Shown here in pieces: positions 46,301-54,893 of a DNA stretch of 64,000 nucleotides. Position 1 is the stretch's first letter. Each line of letters opens with the position of its first letter. This DNA comes from an uncultured Bacteroidota bacterium (GTDB lineage Bacteria; Bacteroidota; Bacteroidia; NS11-12g; UBA9320). The notes beneath the pieces were generated by a model. That model searched no databases and was not told the DNA's origin. It saw only the letters and a list, made by a program, of their open reading frames with translations. The translations under genes were made by a program, and so were the position numbers. The stretch spans positions 107,455 to 171,454 of the forward strand of contig CAKZLB010000067.1 of NCBI GenBank assembly GCA_937124965.1. The letters run 5' to 3'.

Positions 46301-46476
46301 AAGCATGCCCTTCAAATGCAATTGTATTTGGTGATAGAAATGATCCAGATAGCCGAATTGCTAAGATGTTCAAAAATGACCGATCGTACAAGATGTTGGA
46401 AGAAGTAGGTACAGACCCATCTGTATTGTACTTAACCAAAATCAGAAATAGAAAAGAAGAAGTTCAACATTCATAA
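43372..46476 (+). CDS. actB: Alternative complex III subunit ActB (molybdopterin-like/Fe-S)
   Basis: A 1034-aa subunit. Residues 49-54 read RRDFLK, a Tat export motif, followed by ALAAC with Cys68 as a possible lipid attachment site, so it may be a Tat-exported lipoprotein. The large first part (about 70-640) resembles a molybdopterin oxidoreductase fold without an evident cofactor set. The C-terminal part has ferredoxin-like clusters: CTGCGSCVVSC (about 755), CQHCDHAPCETVCP (about 860), CIGTKYCGNNCP (about 888) and CSFC ... CAKACP (about 944-980). It wires quinol oxidation in ActC to the ActA hemes. Confidence 0.93.
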   Translation: MSNSENKYWRGIEELESSPTVLGNSSNEFSDKLPMEEILGDSEELSSNRRDFLKFFGFSVSAVALAACNKAPVKYAMPYINKPENVTPGQALYYATTCGVYNEGFPILAKVREGRPIKLDGNPKSALSQGSLSAAGQASILSLYDINRLPNPKIEGDEEEDWSVVDSKVSEILKSASGKSIYLVSRTVTSPITQESIDKFVAAHNAKHVVYDPISYSGIKAANQESFGMNVVPNYQFDKADVIVSFGADFLGTWISPTRFTADYTKNRVPSPEKPEMSKHIQIESLLSLTGTNADYRYTIPASKQGRYLVSLYNMLSGGSGDAELPGNALKQIASELKAANGKALVVCGSNNKEDQIIVNAINDLLGSYGSTIDLGSAMNISDYNEASFESFVADVSKGNAGAVVMMDANPVYSYHNGAKLELALQKTKVISTTMIVDESTRNAAVHAPDNHPLESWNVYQPMVGHYVTSQPVITKVFNTRSAVESLRAWSGETVKLGEDQASHKWVTDYISSTLGVNANQALHDGVIMKSVDSGNPSFAGSASSAAATIAANYKKSSGFELALYQKVGVLDGNSALNPWSHEMPDPVTKVTYDNYVTISRNDAESNDLEQGDFVKISAGGKVIEQLPVLIQPGQARGVIGIALGYGRNIPNALQNDLIDLGKNAYPMVQASTSGTNYLVQNATIEKVGSGYEFAQTQTHHMIEGRDYLREATLDEYKENNAVRNEHKHHAITLWSDYDYSKGHHWAMAIDMNACTGCGSCVVSCHIENNVPVVGRSEVRRRRDMHWLRIDRYYSFEVDADQTASVRVGPSNVDQEFKKGQFSTMENELAGLDKNSEEDQDFGHYDTVKVVHQPVMCQHCDHAPCETVCPVLATTHSSEGLNQMTYNRCIGTKYCGNNCPYKVRRFNWFRYNMNSKFDYHFNNELGRMVLNPDVTVRSRGVMEKCSFCVQNIQMAKLNAKIENRKLTDGDANTACAKACPSNAIVFGDRNDPDSRIAKMFKNDRSYKMLEEVGTDPSVLYLTKIRNRKEEVQHS

Positions 46477-46491
46477 TAAAAGGTATAACAA

Positions 46492-47838
46492 ATGTTTGAA
46501 GCACAAATTAGACAACCCCTTGTAGAAGGAAACAAGTCAATAGCCGACGTCAGTAATGATATCTGCCGTCCTATTGAGAATAAACCTACTAAACTTTGGT
46601 GGTTAGGATTTACGATTTCATTCGCATTCTTGCTTTTAATGGCACTGTCATTAGGCTGGACAGTTTGGGAAGGAATTGGAACATGGGGTGTAAACAAAAC
46701 AGTAATGTGGGGTTGGGATATTACCAACTTTGTATTCTGGGTTGGTATTGGTCACGCAGGGACACTGATTTCAGCAATCTTACTTTTATTTAGACAAAAG
46801 TGGAGAATGTCTATTAACCGGAGTGCGGAGGCAATGACAATTTTTGCGGTACTCTGTGCTGCACAGTTTCCATTGTTCCACATGGGTCGTGTTTGGTTAG
46901 GCTACTGGCCTTTACCATTGCCAAACGCCTTTGGGTCACTTTGGGTAAACTTTAACTCTCCATTATTATGGGACGTTTTCGCGATTTCAACATACTTATC
47001 AGTTTCTTTATTGTTTTGGTACTTAGGACTAATTCCAGATATCGCTACAGTTAGAGACAGAGCCGTATCGAAAGCGAAAAAATTCTGGTATGGATTCTTT
47101 GCAATGGGATGGAATGGTTCTGCAAGAACTTGGCACCGATACGAAATCGTTGCTCTTATTCTTGCTGGGGTTTCAACGCCACTGGTACTTTCTGTACACA
47201 CAATTGTATCCATGGACTTCGCGACCTCGGTTATCCCAGGGTGGCATACCACGATTTTTCCACCTTATTTCGTTGCTGGTGCTATTTTCTCTGGTTTTGG
47301 AATGGTACTGACTCTTTTAATTATAGTTCGAAAGGTTCTGAATTTAGAACAGTATATAACAATTGGTCACTTGGACGCAATGACAAAAGTTGTCATGCTA
47401 ACTGGGTCACTTGTTGGTGTTGCATATTTAACTGAGTTCTTTATCGCAGCATATTCTGGTGTGGTTTACGAACAATACGCGTTCTTGAATAGAGCATTTG
47501 GGCCATATTGGTGGGCATACTGGACAATGATGAGTTGTAACCTACTGGCTCCACAAGTGTTCTGGTTCAAATGGGCAAGAACTACACCTTGGTTCATCTT
47601 TATCCTTTCGATAATTGTAAATATTGGAATGTGGTTCGAGCGATTTGTAATTATTGTTACCTCGCTTCACAGAGATTATTTGACTTCTTCTTGGGCGATG
47701 TATACAGCAACGCTTACTGAGGTAGCTATTTTCTTAGGAACTATGGGACTATTCTTTACTTGTTTCTTCTTGTTTAGCAAGTTCCTTCCAGTAATCAACA
47801 TGTCAGAGGTTAAGAGTATTATTAAAAGTAGAGAGTAA
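46492..47838 (+). CDS. actC: Alternative complex III subunit ActC (NrfD-like quinol site)
   Basis: A 448-aa polytopic membrane protein of the NrfD/PsrC family with about ten helices. Signature regions are GWDITNFVFWVGIGHAGTLI, FHMGRVWLGYWPLP, STPLVLSVHTIVSMDFA and IPGWHTTIFPPYFVAGAIFSG, the block conserved in ActC/ActF around the quinol-binding bundle. It starts 15 bp after actB and is followed 21 bp later by actD. Together with ActF it is expected to hold the quinol sites. Confidence 0.94.
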   Translation: MFEAQIRQPLVEGNKSIADVSNDICRPIENKPTKLWWLGFTISFAFLLLMALSLGWTVWEGIGTWGVNKTVMWGWDITNFVFWVGIGHAGTLISAILLLFRQKWRMSINRSAEAMTIFAVLCAAQFPLFHMGRVWLGYWPLPLPNAFGSLWVNFNSPLLWDVFAISTYLSVSLLFWYLGLIPDIATVRDRAVSKAKKFWYGFFAMGWNGSARTWHRYEIVALILAGVSTPLVLSVHTIVSMDFATSVIPGWHTTIFPPYFVAGAIFSGFGMVLTLLIIVRKVLNLEQYITIGHLDAMTKVVMLTGSLVGVAYLTEFFIAAYSGVVYEQYAFLNRAFGPYWWAYWTMMSCNLLAPQVFWFKWARTTPWFIFILSIIVNIGMWFERFVIIVTSLHRDYLTSSWAMYTATLTEVAIFLGTMGLFFTCFFLFSKFLPVINMSEVKSIIKSRE

Positions 47839-47859
47839 TTTGATTTTAAATCCAATAGG

Positions 47860-48768
47860 ATGTTAGATAAACAATTAATATTAGGTGTTTACGATGATGG
47901 TGATAAACTACTATCATCTGTAAAGAAACTGAAGAAGAAAGGTGTAGAAATTTTTGATTGCTACACGCCATATCCTGTCCATCATTTGGACAACGAAATG
48001 GGAATTAAGAGGTCTAACCTTACAGTCGGCGCATTCATATGTGGCATGGTTGGTTTTTGTAGTGGATTGTTATTACAATTCTATATGATGACGAACTTAC
48101 TGCATACGTTTAAAAGTTGGCCAATGATTATTGGTGGTAAACCTCAAGATTACGGAATGTGGCCAAGTATGGTTCCAGTAACGTTTGAGCTTACTATCCT
48201 TTTCACTGCATTCGGAATAGGCTTTTTGTTCTTTGCAAAGAGTGAAATGATACATGGTAAAATCGCTCAATTAGTAGATCCGCGTCAAACGGACGACAGA
48301 TTGTTTTTAGCTGTTGAACCAACTGAATTGTCGAAAATCTCTCGTTCTGAATTAGATACATTATTAAATGATAATGGAGCAATCGAAATTAGAGAACGTA
48401 ATATGGACGGAAGTGACGCAGAAGCAGTGGTTCACGCAGAGCCTGCCGTAGAAGAAGCTCCGGTTGTAGAAGCAAGCTCGCAGGATGAAGCTGATTTATC
48501 TGAAGATCAAAAAACTGAAAAACTATCTCTATTAAAGTCGATAGTTGGTGAAGTTGCGGCTGACGATAAAGATGATTTGAAAAAAATCAGTGGTGTAGGT
48601 CCAGTGTATGAAGAAAAGCTGAATTCAATTGGGATTTACACTTTTGAACAAGTTTCTAAGCTTACACCAGAGACTATTAAAGCTATTGAATCATTAACCA
48701 AATACTTCCCTGGAAAAATTGAAAGAGAAGATTGGATTTCACAGGCTAAAAACTTAATGGACAAGTAA
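47860..48768 (+). CDS. actD: Alternative complex III subunit ActD with extra helix-hairpin-helix domain
   Basis: A 302-aa protein. The first 150 residues are a DUF3341-type ActD: a cytoplasmic ferredoxin-like part (LILGVYDDGDKLLSSVKKLKKK, FDCYTPYPVHHLD), then two membrane helices (about 56-80 and 107-126). After an acidic Ala/Glu/Val-rich linker (about 185-225), the last 65 residues form a helix-hairpin-helix-like domain: DDLKKISGVGPVYEEKLNSIGIYTFEQVSKLTP. Usual ActD proteins end near 175-180 residues, so this one is a fusion. Similar HhH tails occur on some other respiratory subunits. Confidence 0.88.
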   Translation: MLDKQLILGVYDDGDKLLSSVKKLKKKGVEIFDCYTPYPVHHLDNEMGIKRSNLTVGAFICGMVGFCSGLLLQFYMMTNLLHTFKSWPMIIGGKPQDYGMWPSMVPVTFELTILFTAFGIGFLFFAKSEMIHGKIAQLVDPRQTDDRLFLAVEPTELSKISRSELDTLLNDNGAIEIRERNMDGSDAEAVVHAEPAVEEAPVVEASSQDEADLSEDQKTEKLSLLKSIVGEVAADDKDDLKKISGVGPVYEEKLNSIGIYTFEQVSKLTPETIKAIESLTKYFPGKIEREDWISQAKNLMDK

Positions 48769-48770
48769 CT

Positions 48771-49802
48771 ATGCAGTTTTTACAAAAAAGAATGAATAAA
48801 ATTAACGGTCTAATGATCATCGCTGCTAGTACTCTAGTTGGATGTTCTGCAGGTGGTAATAATCCTGGAATTGAGTATGCTCCTAATATGTATGTTTCTG
48901 AAGCATACGAGGCATATACTCAAACAGATGAAATGAAGTATAATAAATATGGAATGACAATGCGGACTCCAGTTGCTGGTGCTGTTGCGTTAGGTCAAAT
49001 GGGTTATACAATGTATTCTGAAGGATATCAAGAGTCTGTTGCTTGGTCGAACCCGGTTCCTAGAACTGAAGCAAATGTTGAAGAAGGTGGACGTTTATAC
49101 AACATTCAGTGTCAACATTGCCATGGTAAAAAAGGAAAAAATGACGGAGGCGTAATTAAGTCTGGTCAATATCCACCACCACCATGGTCTGGTTACCAAG
49201 ATGATTACATTAAAAACTTGCCTGATGGACAAGCTTTTCATACGATTACCTACGGAAAAGGGAATATGGGTGCACACGGCAACGTGTTAACTCCTGAAGA
49301 ACGATGGAAGGTATTGCATTATGTTCGAAAACTTAGTTTAGGCGACGCATTTACTTACCAAAAAGAAGGTTCAACTACTGGATCCGATTTAGTAAGCATG
49401 AACGCTATGACGTTTGATGGTTTTGAATTGGTAGATTTAGGTCCTGATATGCAGACGATCAATGCGGCTATGAAGCATGTAAAGTTTGACGGTTTAAAAT
49501 ATAAAAACTTCTTAGATGCAAGTATTCCACATTTGGATAAAGTTGCATCGTATATGGTAAGCCATCCTGAATTAAAGGCAATCGTCGCTGGTCATATTGC
49601 ATCAGATGTAAAGATTCCAGGTTTAACTGGAGAGCTTAGCTTAATGAGAGCAAAAGCAGTTTGCGATTATCTTGAATCAAAAGGAGTATCTCGAGATCGC
49701 TTAAGTCCTAAAGGAATGGGGTCATCTATGCCAATTGCATCGAACGATAGCAAAGAAGGAAAAGAGATAAACCGAAGAGTAGAAATTTATTTCATTAAAT
49801 AA
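48771..49802 (+). CDS. actE: Alternative complex III subunit ActE, cytochrome c fused to an OmpA-like domain
   Basis: A 343-aa lipoprotein: the signal peptide ends in the lipobox LVGC (Cys25). A monoheme cytochrome c domain has CQHCH at 114-118 and a later GKGNMGAHG that may supply the axial Met. From about residue 225 the protein continues into an OmpA/MotB-type domain: LDKVASYMVSHPELKAIVAGH, LSLMRAKAVCDYLESKGV, RLSPKGMG, EINRRVEIYFIK. Standard ActE is only the cytochrome. OmpA-like domains bind peptidoglycan, which suggests that the complex is tethered to the cell wall (inference). It lies between actD and actF with 2-bp and 17-bp gaps. Confidence 0.88.
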   Translation: MQFLQKRMNKINGLMIIAASTLVGCSAGGNNPGIEYAPNMYVSEAYEAYTQTDEMKYNKYGMTMRTPVAGAVALGQMGYTMYSEGYQESVAWSNPVPRTEANVEEGGRLYNIQCQHCHGKKGKNDGGVIKSGQYPPPPWSGYQDDYIKNLPDGQAFHTITYGKGNMGAHGNVLTPEERWKVLHYVRKLSLGDAFTYQKEGSTTGSDLVSMNAMTFDGFELVDLGPDMQTINAAMKHVKFDGLKYKNFLDASIPHLDKVASYMVSHPELKAIVAGHIASDVKIPGLTGELSLMRAKAVCDYLESKGVSRDRLSPKGMGSSMPIASNDSKEGKEINRRVEIYFIK

Positions 49803-49819
49803 TCAGAATAGAAAAGACA

Positions 49820-51262
49820 ATGGGACACCATCATATATCTGAGGTAAACGACGAAAAATTTGTATTCACAGGACGCACCAAGGCAATCCTTGGAGTCGTG
49901 TTTGTGATAGGACTGATTCTCACTTTTATTGGAGTGAATCAAATAAAACATGAGGGGGCAGAATCTCATGATACGGAAGCTAACGCTCCAGAACATTCTT
50001 CTGTGGCCACTGATATTCCAGTACATGCTGTAAATATGCAAGACGGTCATGATGCACACGGTGAAGAAGCACATGCGACACACGACAACGTTCCTGAACA
50101 CGCTTCAGACGCTCATGGTGAGGAACACGCAGCAGAAGCAGGCGATCACGACAAATCGACTTGGGTACACAGACTGTTTGCGAACCTACTGTTAAATTCA
50201 TATTACTTTTTACTAATTGCGGTAGCTGCTTTGTTCTTTTTAGCAGTTAACTATGCTGCGAACGCTGGTTGGGCAACATTGCTGAAACGAGTTATAGAGT
50301 CAATTAGTTCCTTTCTACCTGTAGCCGTTGTGATACTAACAATTGTTATTTATTTAGGTAAAGATTATATCTATAAACATTGGTTTCCATATATGGAGGC
50401 TAAAGTGCCAGAAGAAAGTCCGCAATTTGATAAGATTCTTGACAGCAAATCTTGGTTCTTGTCTAGAGGATGGTTATTGGTTGGAGTACCAACTATAATG
50501 CTTATCTGGTGGGCTTTCCGATTTATCCTAGTTCGTTTTTCTCATAAAGAAGATGAGGAAGGTGGTTTAGCAAATTTTAAAAAGAGTATCACTTTTTCGG
50601 CTGCTTTCTTAGTAGTTTTTGCATTTAGTTTTTCTGTCTTAAGTTGGCTAGTAATGATGAGTATTGATGCTCATTGGTACAGTACAATCTATTCAGTATA
50701 CAACTTTGCAATTGCCTTTGTTACAGGCCTTACGGTAATATGCTTCTTTACATTATTCCTTAAGTCAAAAGGATATATGGAGGTAGTATCGGATGAAGTA
50801 ATTCACGATATAGGGAAGTTTATGTTTGCATTTAGTATTTTCTGGGCGTATATCTTTATCGCACAGTTCTTATTGATTTGGTACGCAAACATTGCGGAAG
50901 AAAGTATCTACTTTACACGACGATTAACACCTCACTTTAAATATTTCTTTAGAACAAACATTGTTATGTGTTTTGCTCTTCCTTTCTTAATTTTAATGAT
51001 GAGAAATGCGAAAAGAAACCCAAAAGTATTGTTGGTTGCAGGTTCAATTATTCTACTAGGTCACTGGTTAGATTTATTCTTAATGATTATGCCTGGTACA
51101 GTTGGAGAGTCTGCTCAAATTGGTGCTCTTGAAATCGGTCTTACAATGACTTTTGCTGGAGTATTCATTTTCTGGGTATTAAATAACCTTTCAAAAAGAA
51201 ATTTATATCCAAAAAATCATCCATACTTATTAGAATCAGCCAACCACGATGTTGGAGTTTAA
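49820..51262 (+). CDS. actF: Alternative complex III subunit ActF with His-rich insert
   Basis: A 480-aa membrane protein homologous to ActC-like polytopic subunits, with about ten helices (first 22-40, then from 121 on) and the blocks SMDAHWYSTIYSVYNF-like (here SIDAHWYSTIYSVYNF), FWAYIFIAQFLLIWYANIAEE and LLGHWLDLFLMIMPG, all typical of ActF. Between the first and second helices there is a hydrophilic segment (about 44-117) with 13 His and many Asp/Glu, and the N-terminus is MGHHH. It is the last operon gene; a terminator lies 15 bp after its stop and no cytochrome oxidase gene follows. Confidence 0.92.
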   Translation: MGHHHISEVNDEKFVFTGRTKAILGVVFVIGLILTFIGVNQIKHEGAESHDTEANAPEHSSVATDIPVHAVNMQDGHDAHGEEAHATHDNVPEHASDAHGEEHAAEAGDHDKSTWVHRLFANLLLNSYYFLLIAVAALFFLAVNYAANAGWATLLKRVIESISSFLPVAVVILTIVIYLGKDYIYKHWFPYMEAKVPEESPQFDKILDSKSWFLSRGWLLVGVPTIMLIWWAFRFILVRFSHKEDEEGGLANFKKSITFSAAFLVVFAFSFSVLSWLVMMSIDAHWYSTIYSVYNFAIAFVTGLTVICFFTLFLKSKGYMEVVSDEVIHDIGKFMFAFSIFWAYIFIAQFLLIWYANIAEESIYFTRRLTPHFKYFFRTNIVMCFALPFLILMMRNAKRNPKVLLVAGSIILLGHWLDLFLMIMPGTVGESAQIGALEIGLTMTFAGVFIFWVLNNLSKRNLYPKNHPYLLESANHDVGV

Positions 51263-51277
51263 TAACTAATAAATTTA

Positions 51278-51315
51278 AAAACGCCTCATTAACGTTCTGT
51301 TAGTGAGGCGTTTTT
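51278..51315 (+). terminator. Rho-independent terminator of the act operon
   Basis: AAAACGCCTCATTAAC pairs with GTTAGTGAGGCGTTTT (16 bp with one G-T wobble) around a 5-base loop, followed by a T. It ends the act operon directly after actF. Confidence 0.92.
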
Positions 51316-51434
51316 GTTTATTACCGATTTCTTTAGGTTGATGACTTTTGTGTTTAGAAACTCGAAAATGGTGCGTTCGAAATAACTAGTATCCGTTAAT
51401 TCCTTTCTCATTCTACTTTTGCCAACAAAGCCCT

Positions 51435-51442
51435 TATCTTTG
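51435..51442 (+). promoter_or_regulatory. -7 box upstream of the ABC-F gene
   Basis: TATCTTTG followed by CGCGC lies 22 bases before the ABC-F start codon and fits TAnnTTTG. A TTTTG is present 13 bases upstream, closer than the usual spacing. Confidence 0.5.
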
Positions 51443-51455
51443 CGCGCTTATTTAA

Positions 51456-53069
<1,614 letters not shown>

Positions 53070-53080
53070 TAATTAATAAA

Positions 53081-53788
53081 ATGAAAAAGACAGTTTTAGG
53101 CCTATTGGTCGCTGGTACTATGTTAAGTGCCTGTAACACGTCTCAAAATTCTACTGAAGTAGAGTTAGTAGATGAATTGGATAGTGTTTCATATGCACTT
53201 GGAACATTAATTAGTGAAAACACCATGTCCAACTTCGATCAAGATATCGATATTGACATTTTTTTAGCGGCAATACGAAGCCATAGTACTGATACTAGTG
53301 CTGAGCTTCTTATACCAATGGACGAAGCAAATATGATTGTTCAGAAGTATGCATATACGAAACAACAGGCAAAATTAATGTCTGAAGGTCAGGGCAACAT
53401 TGATGCTGGTAAGACATTCTTAGATGCAAATAGCACTAAAGAAGGTGTGGTAACTCTTCCAAGTGGACTTCAATACAAAGTAATTAAAGAAGGTTCTGGA
53501 GCAAAACCAGCAGCAAATGACCAAGTTAAATGTCATTATACAGGTTCCTTAATTGATGGTAAAGTGTTTGATAGTTCAGTTGAACGTGGAGAACCTGCAA
53601 CATTTGGTTTGAATCAAGTTATTCGAGGTTGGACGGAAGGAGTTCAATTGATGTCGGTGGGATCAAAGTTTGAATTTTATATTCCTTATGACTTAGCTTA
53701 CGGGCCAGAAGGACGTCCACCAACAATTCCGCCATACTCTGCGTTAGTATTTGAAATAGAATTGTTGGAGATTGTTACCGGAGAATAA
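53081..53788 (+). CDS. FKBP-type peptidyl-prolyl isomerase lipoprotein
   Basis: A 235-aa lipoprotein with lipobox MKKTVLGLLVAGTMLSAC (Cys18), a helical FkpA/Mip-like dimerisation part (ELDSVSYALGTLISENTM ...) and a C-terminal FKBP domain from about 130: VTLPSGLQYKVIKEGSGAKP, VKCHYTGSLIDGKVFDSS, GLNQVIRGWTEGVQLM, YIPYDLAYGPEGRPP and YSALVFEIELLEI. It catalyses prolyl isomerisation and acts as a chaperone in the periplasm. The gene 68 bp downstream is its paralogue. Confidence 0.92.
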   Translation: MKKTVLGLLVAGTMLSACNTSQNSTEVELVDELDSVSYALGTLISENTMSNFDQDIDIDIFLAAIRSHSTDTSAELLIPMDEANMIVQKYAYTKQQAKLMSEGQGNIDAGKTFLDANSTKEGVVTLPSGLQYKVIKEGSGAKPAANDQVKCHYTGSLIDGKVFDSSVERGEPATFGLNQVIRGWTEGVQLMSVGSKFEFYIPYDLAYGPEGRPPTIPPYSALVFEIELLEIVTGE

Positions 53789-53856
53789 TTCAACGGTAAC
53801 TGCGTTTTGAATGCAGGATACAGTTTTAGATTCGATAGTTTACAAAGTATAATAAA

Positions 53857-54543
53857 ATGAAAAAAATAATTTTTGTCATCGTCGCTGTGGCTTTTGTGGC
53901 CTTAACGGGGATGAAATTAACTTCAAATAAAAACATGCAAGGACAAACAGAATTAGATGCGTTATCTTACGCATTAGGGATTAACATTGGGATGAATCTT
54001 AAAAATAGTGGATTCAGCGAGGTGAATTCTGCCGAATTTTTAAAGGGTTTAAACGAAGCTCTAACAACTCAGTTAAGTGAAGAAAAGCTGCAAGAGCAAG
54101 GAATGCTTTTGCAAAGTCACATGGCGCAATTGGAAGAAGAAAAAGCAAAAATAAAGGCAAAACCAGGCGCCGACTTCTTGGCTGCTAATGCAGCCAAAGA
54201 AGGTGTTGTTACTCTTCCAAGTGGACTTCAATACAAAGTGATCACTCAAGGAACTGGCCCGAAAGCTATTGATGGTGATCAAGTTACTACGCACTACACT
54301 GGTAAATTTATTGACGGAAAAATCTTTGATAGTTCAGTTCAACGTGGCCAACCAGCTACATTTGGTGTAAATCAAGTAATCAAAGGTTGGACTGAAGCAT
54401 TAAAGTTAATGCCAGAAGGTTCTAAATGGGAATTGTACATTCCGTATGACTTAGCATATGGTGCTCAAGGTAGACCACCACAAATTCCAGAATATTCAAT
54501 GTTGATTTTCGAAATCGAATTAATCGATGTAGTAGGGAAATAG
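53857..54543 (+). CDS. FKBP-type peptidyl-prolyl isomerase, Mip/FkpA-like
   Basis: A 228-aa paralogue of the preceding gene with the same layout: N-terminal hydrophobic segment (MKKIIFVIVAVAFVALTGM), helical dimerisation part (LDALSYALGINIGMNLKNSG), a long charged helix, and an FKBP domain (VTTHYTGKFIDGKIFDSS, GVNQVIKGWTEALKLM, YIPYDLAYGAQGRPP). Unlike its neighbour it has no lipobox Cys, so it is probably anchored by the uncleaved helix or released to the periplasm. The two genes are likely a tandem duplication. A terminator follows 25 bp after the stop. Confidence 0.92.
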   Translation: MKKIIFVIVAVAFVALTGMKLTSNKNMQGQTELDALSYALGINIGMNLKNSGFSEVNSAEFLKGLNEALTTQLSEEKLQEQGMLLQSHMAQLEEEKAKIKAKPGADFLAANAAKEGVVTLPSGLQYKVITQGTGPKAIDGDQVTTHYTGKFIDGKIFDSSVQRGQPATFGVNQVIKGWTEALKLMPEGSKWELYIPYDLAYGAQGRPPQIPEYSMLIFEIELIDVVGK

Positions 54544-54567
54544 TCTTCCTTAAAATATTTTATGTTG

Positions 54568-54595
54568 AAGGAGTATCAAAAGGTGCTCCTTTTTT
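54568..54595 (+). terminator. Terminator after the second FKBP gene
   Basis: AAGGAG and CTCCTT form a 6-bp stem with a 12-base loop, followed by TTTT. The heptad repeat array begins at the last T. Confidence 0.65.
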
Positions 54596-54692
54596 AGTGA
54601 ATAGTTTTTAGTGAATAGTGGATAGTTTTTAGTGAATAGTGAATAGTGGATAGTGGATAGTGGATAGTGGATAGTGAATAGTGGATAGTCCC
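54595..54692 (+). repeat. Heptanucleotide array, TAGTGRA type
   Basis: Fourteen consecutive 7-base units, all beginning TAGT: TAGTGGA six times, TAGTGAA five times, TAGTTTT twice, and a final TAGTCCC, 98 bp in all with no unit out of phase. It lies in a 347-bp gene-free stretch, directly behind the FKBP terminator. The + strand carries repeated TAG stops, so it does not code in that direction. The rest of this gap (54693-54788) shows only a 33-codon minus-strand ORF that reads into the array and which I do not support. Confidence 0.9.
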
Positions 54693-54788
54693 AGTGGAGG
54701 CGTTTTGTTTAATACCTTTAGTTCTACCATTTTTGTTAATTTAATAACTAAAAGCGGTCAACGTATTTCAGGCATCCACAATCGACAA

Positions 54789-54893
54789 ATCTTCAATCTG
54801 AAACCTGAAATCTTCAATCTTACTTCTTCAATCTGACTTCTGACTTCTCCCTTCGAACTTCAAACTTTTGACTTCTTCCTTCAAACTTCCTCA
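54789..54893 (-). repeat. Heptanucleotide array, TTCTGAC/ATCTTCA type
   Basis: Fifteen 7-base units such as ATCTTCA, ATCTGAA, TTCTGAC, TTCAAAC and TTCTTCC, 105 bp in perfect phase. The last unit, TTCCTCA, includes the complement of the TGA stop of the convergent-facing sugar transferase gene, so on the minus strand the array starts within its stop codon. It is of the same family as the array at 62243 and distinct from the TAGTGRA array. Confidence 0.88.

Noticed and set aside
54632..54730. Minus-strand 33-codon ORF beginning MVELKVLNK and reading into the TAGTGRA array as a 7-residue repeat
   Set aside because: It is explained by the repeat: a 7-base period gives a 7-residue peptide period in any open frame. 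There is no ribosome-binding or homology support.
54595..54893. Possible CRISPR array
   Set aside because: The units are 7 bp and contiguous, without unique spacers of 25-40 bp, and no cas gene is nearby.
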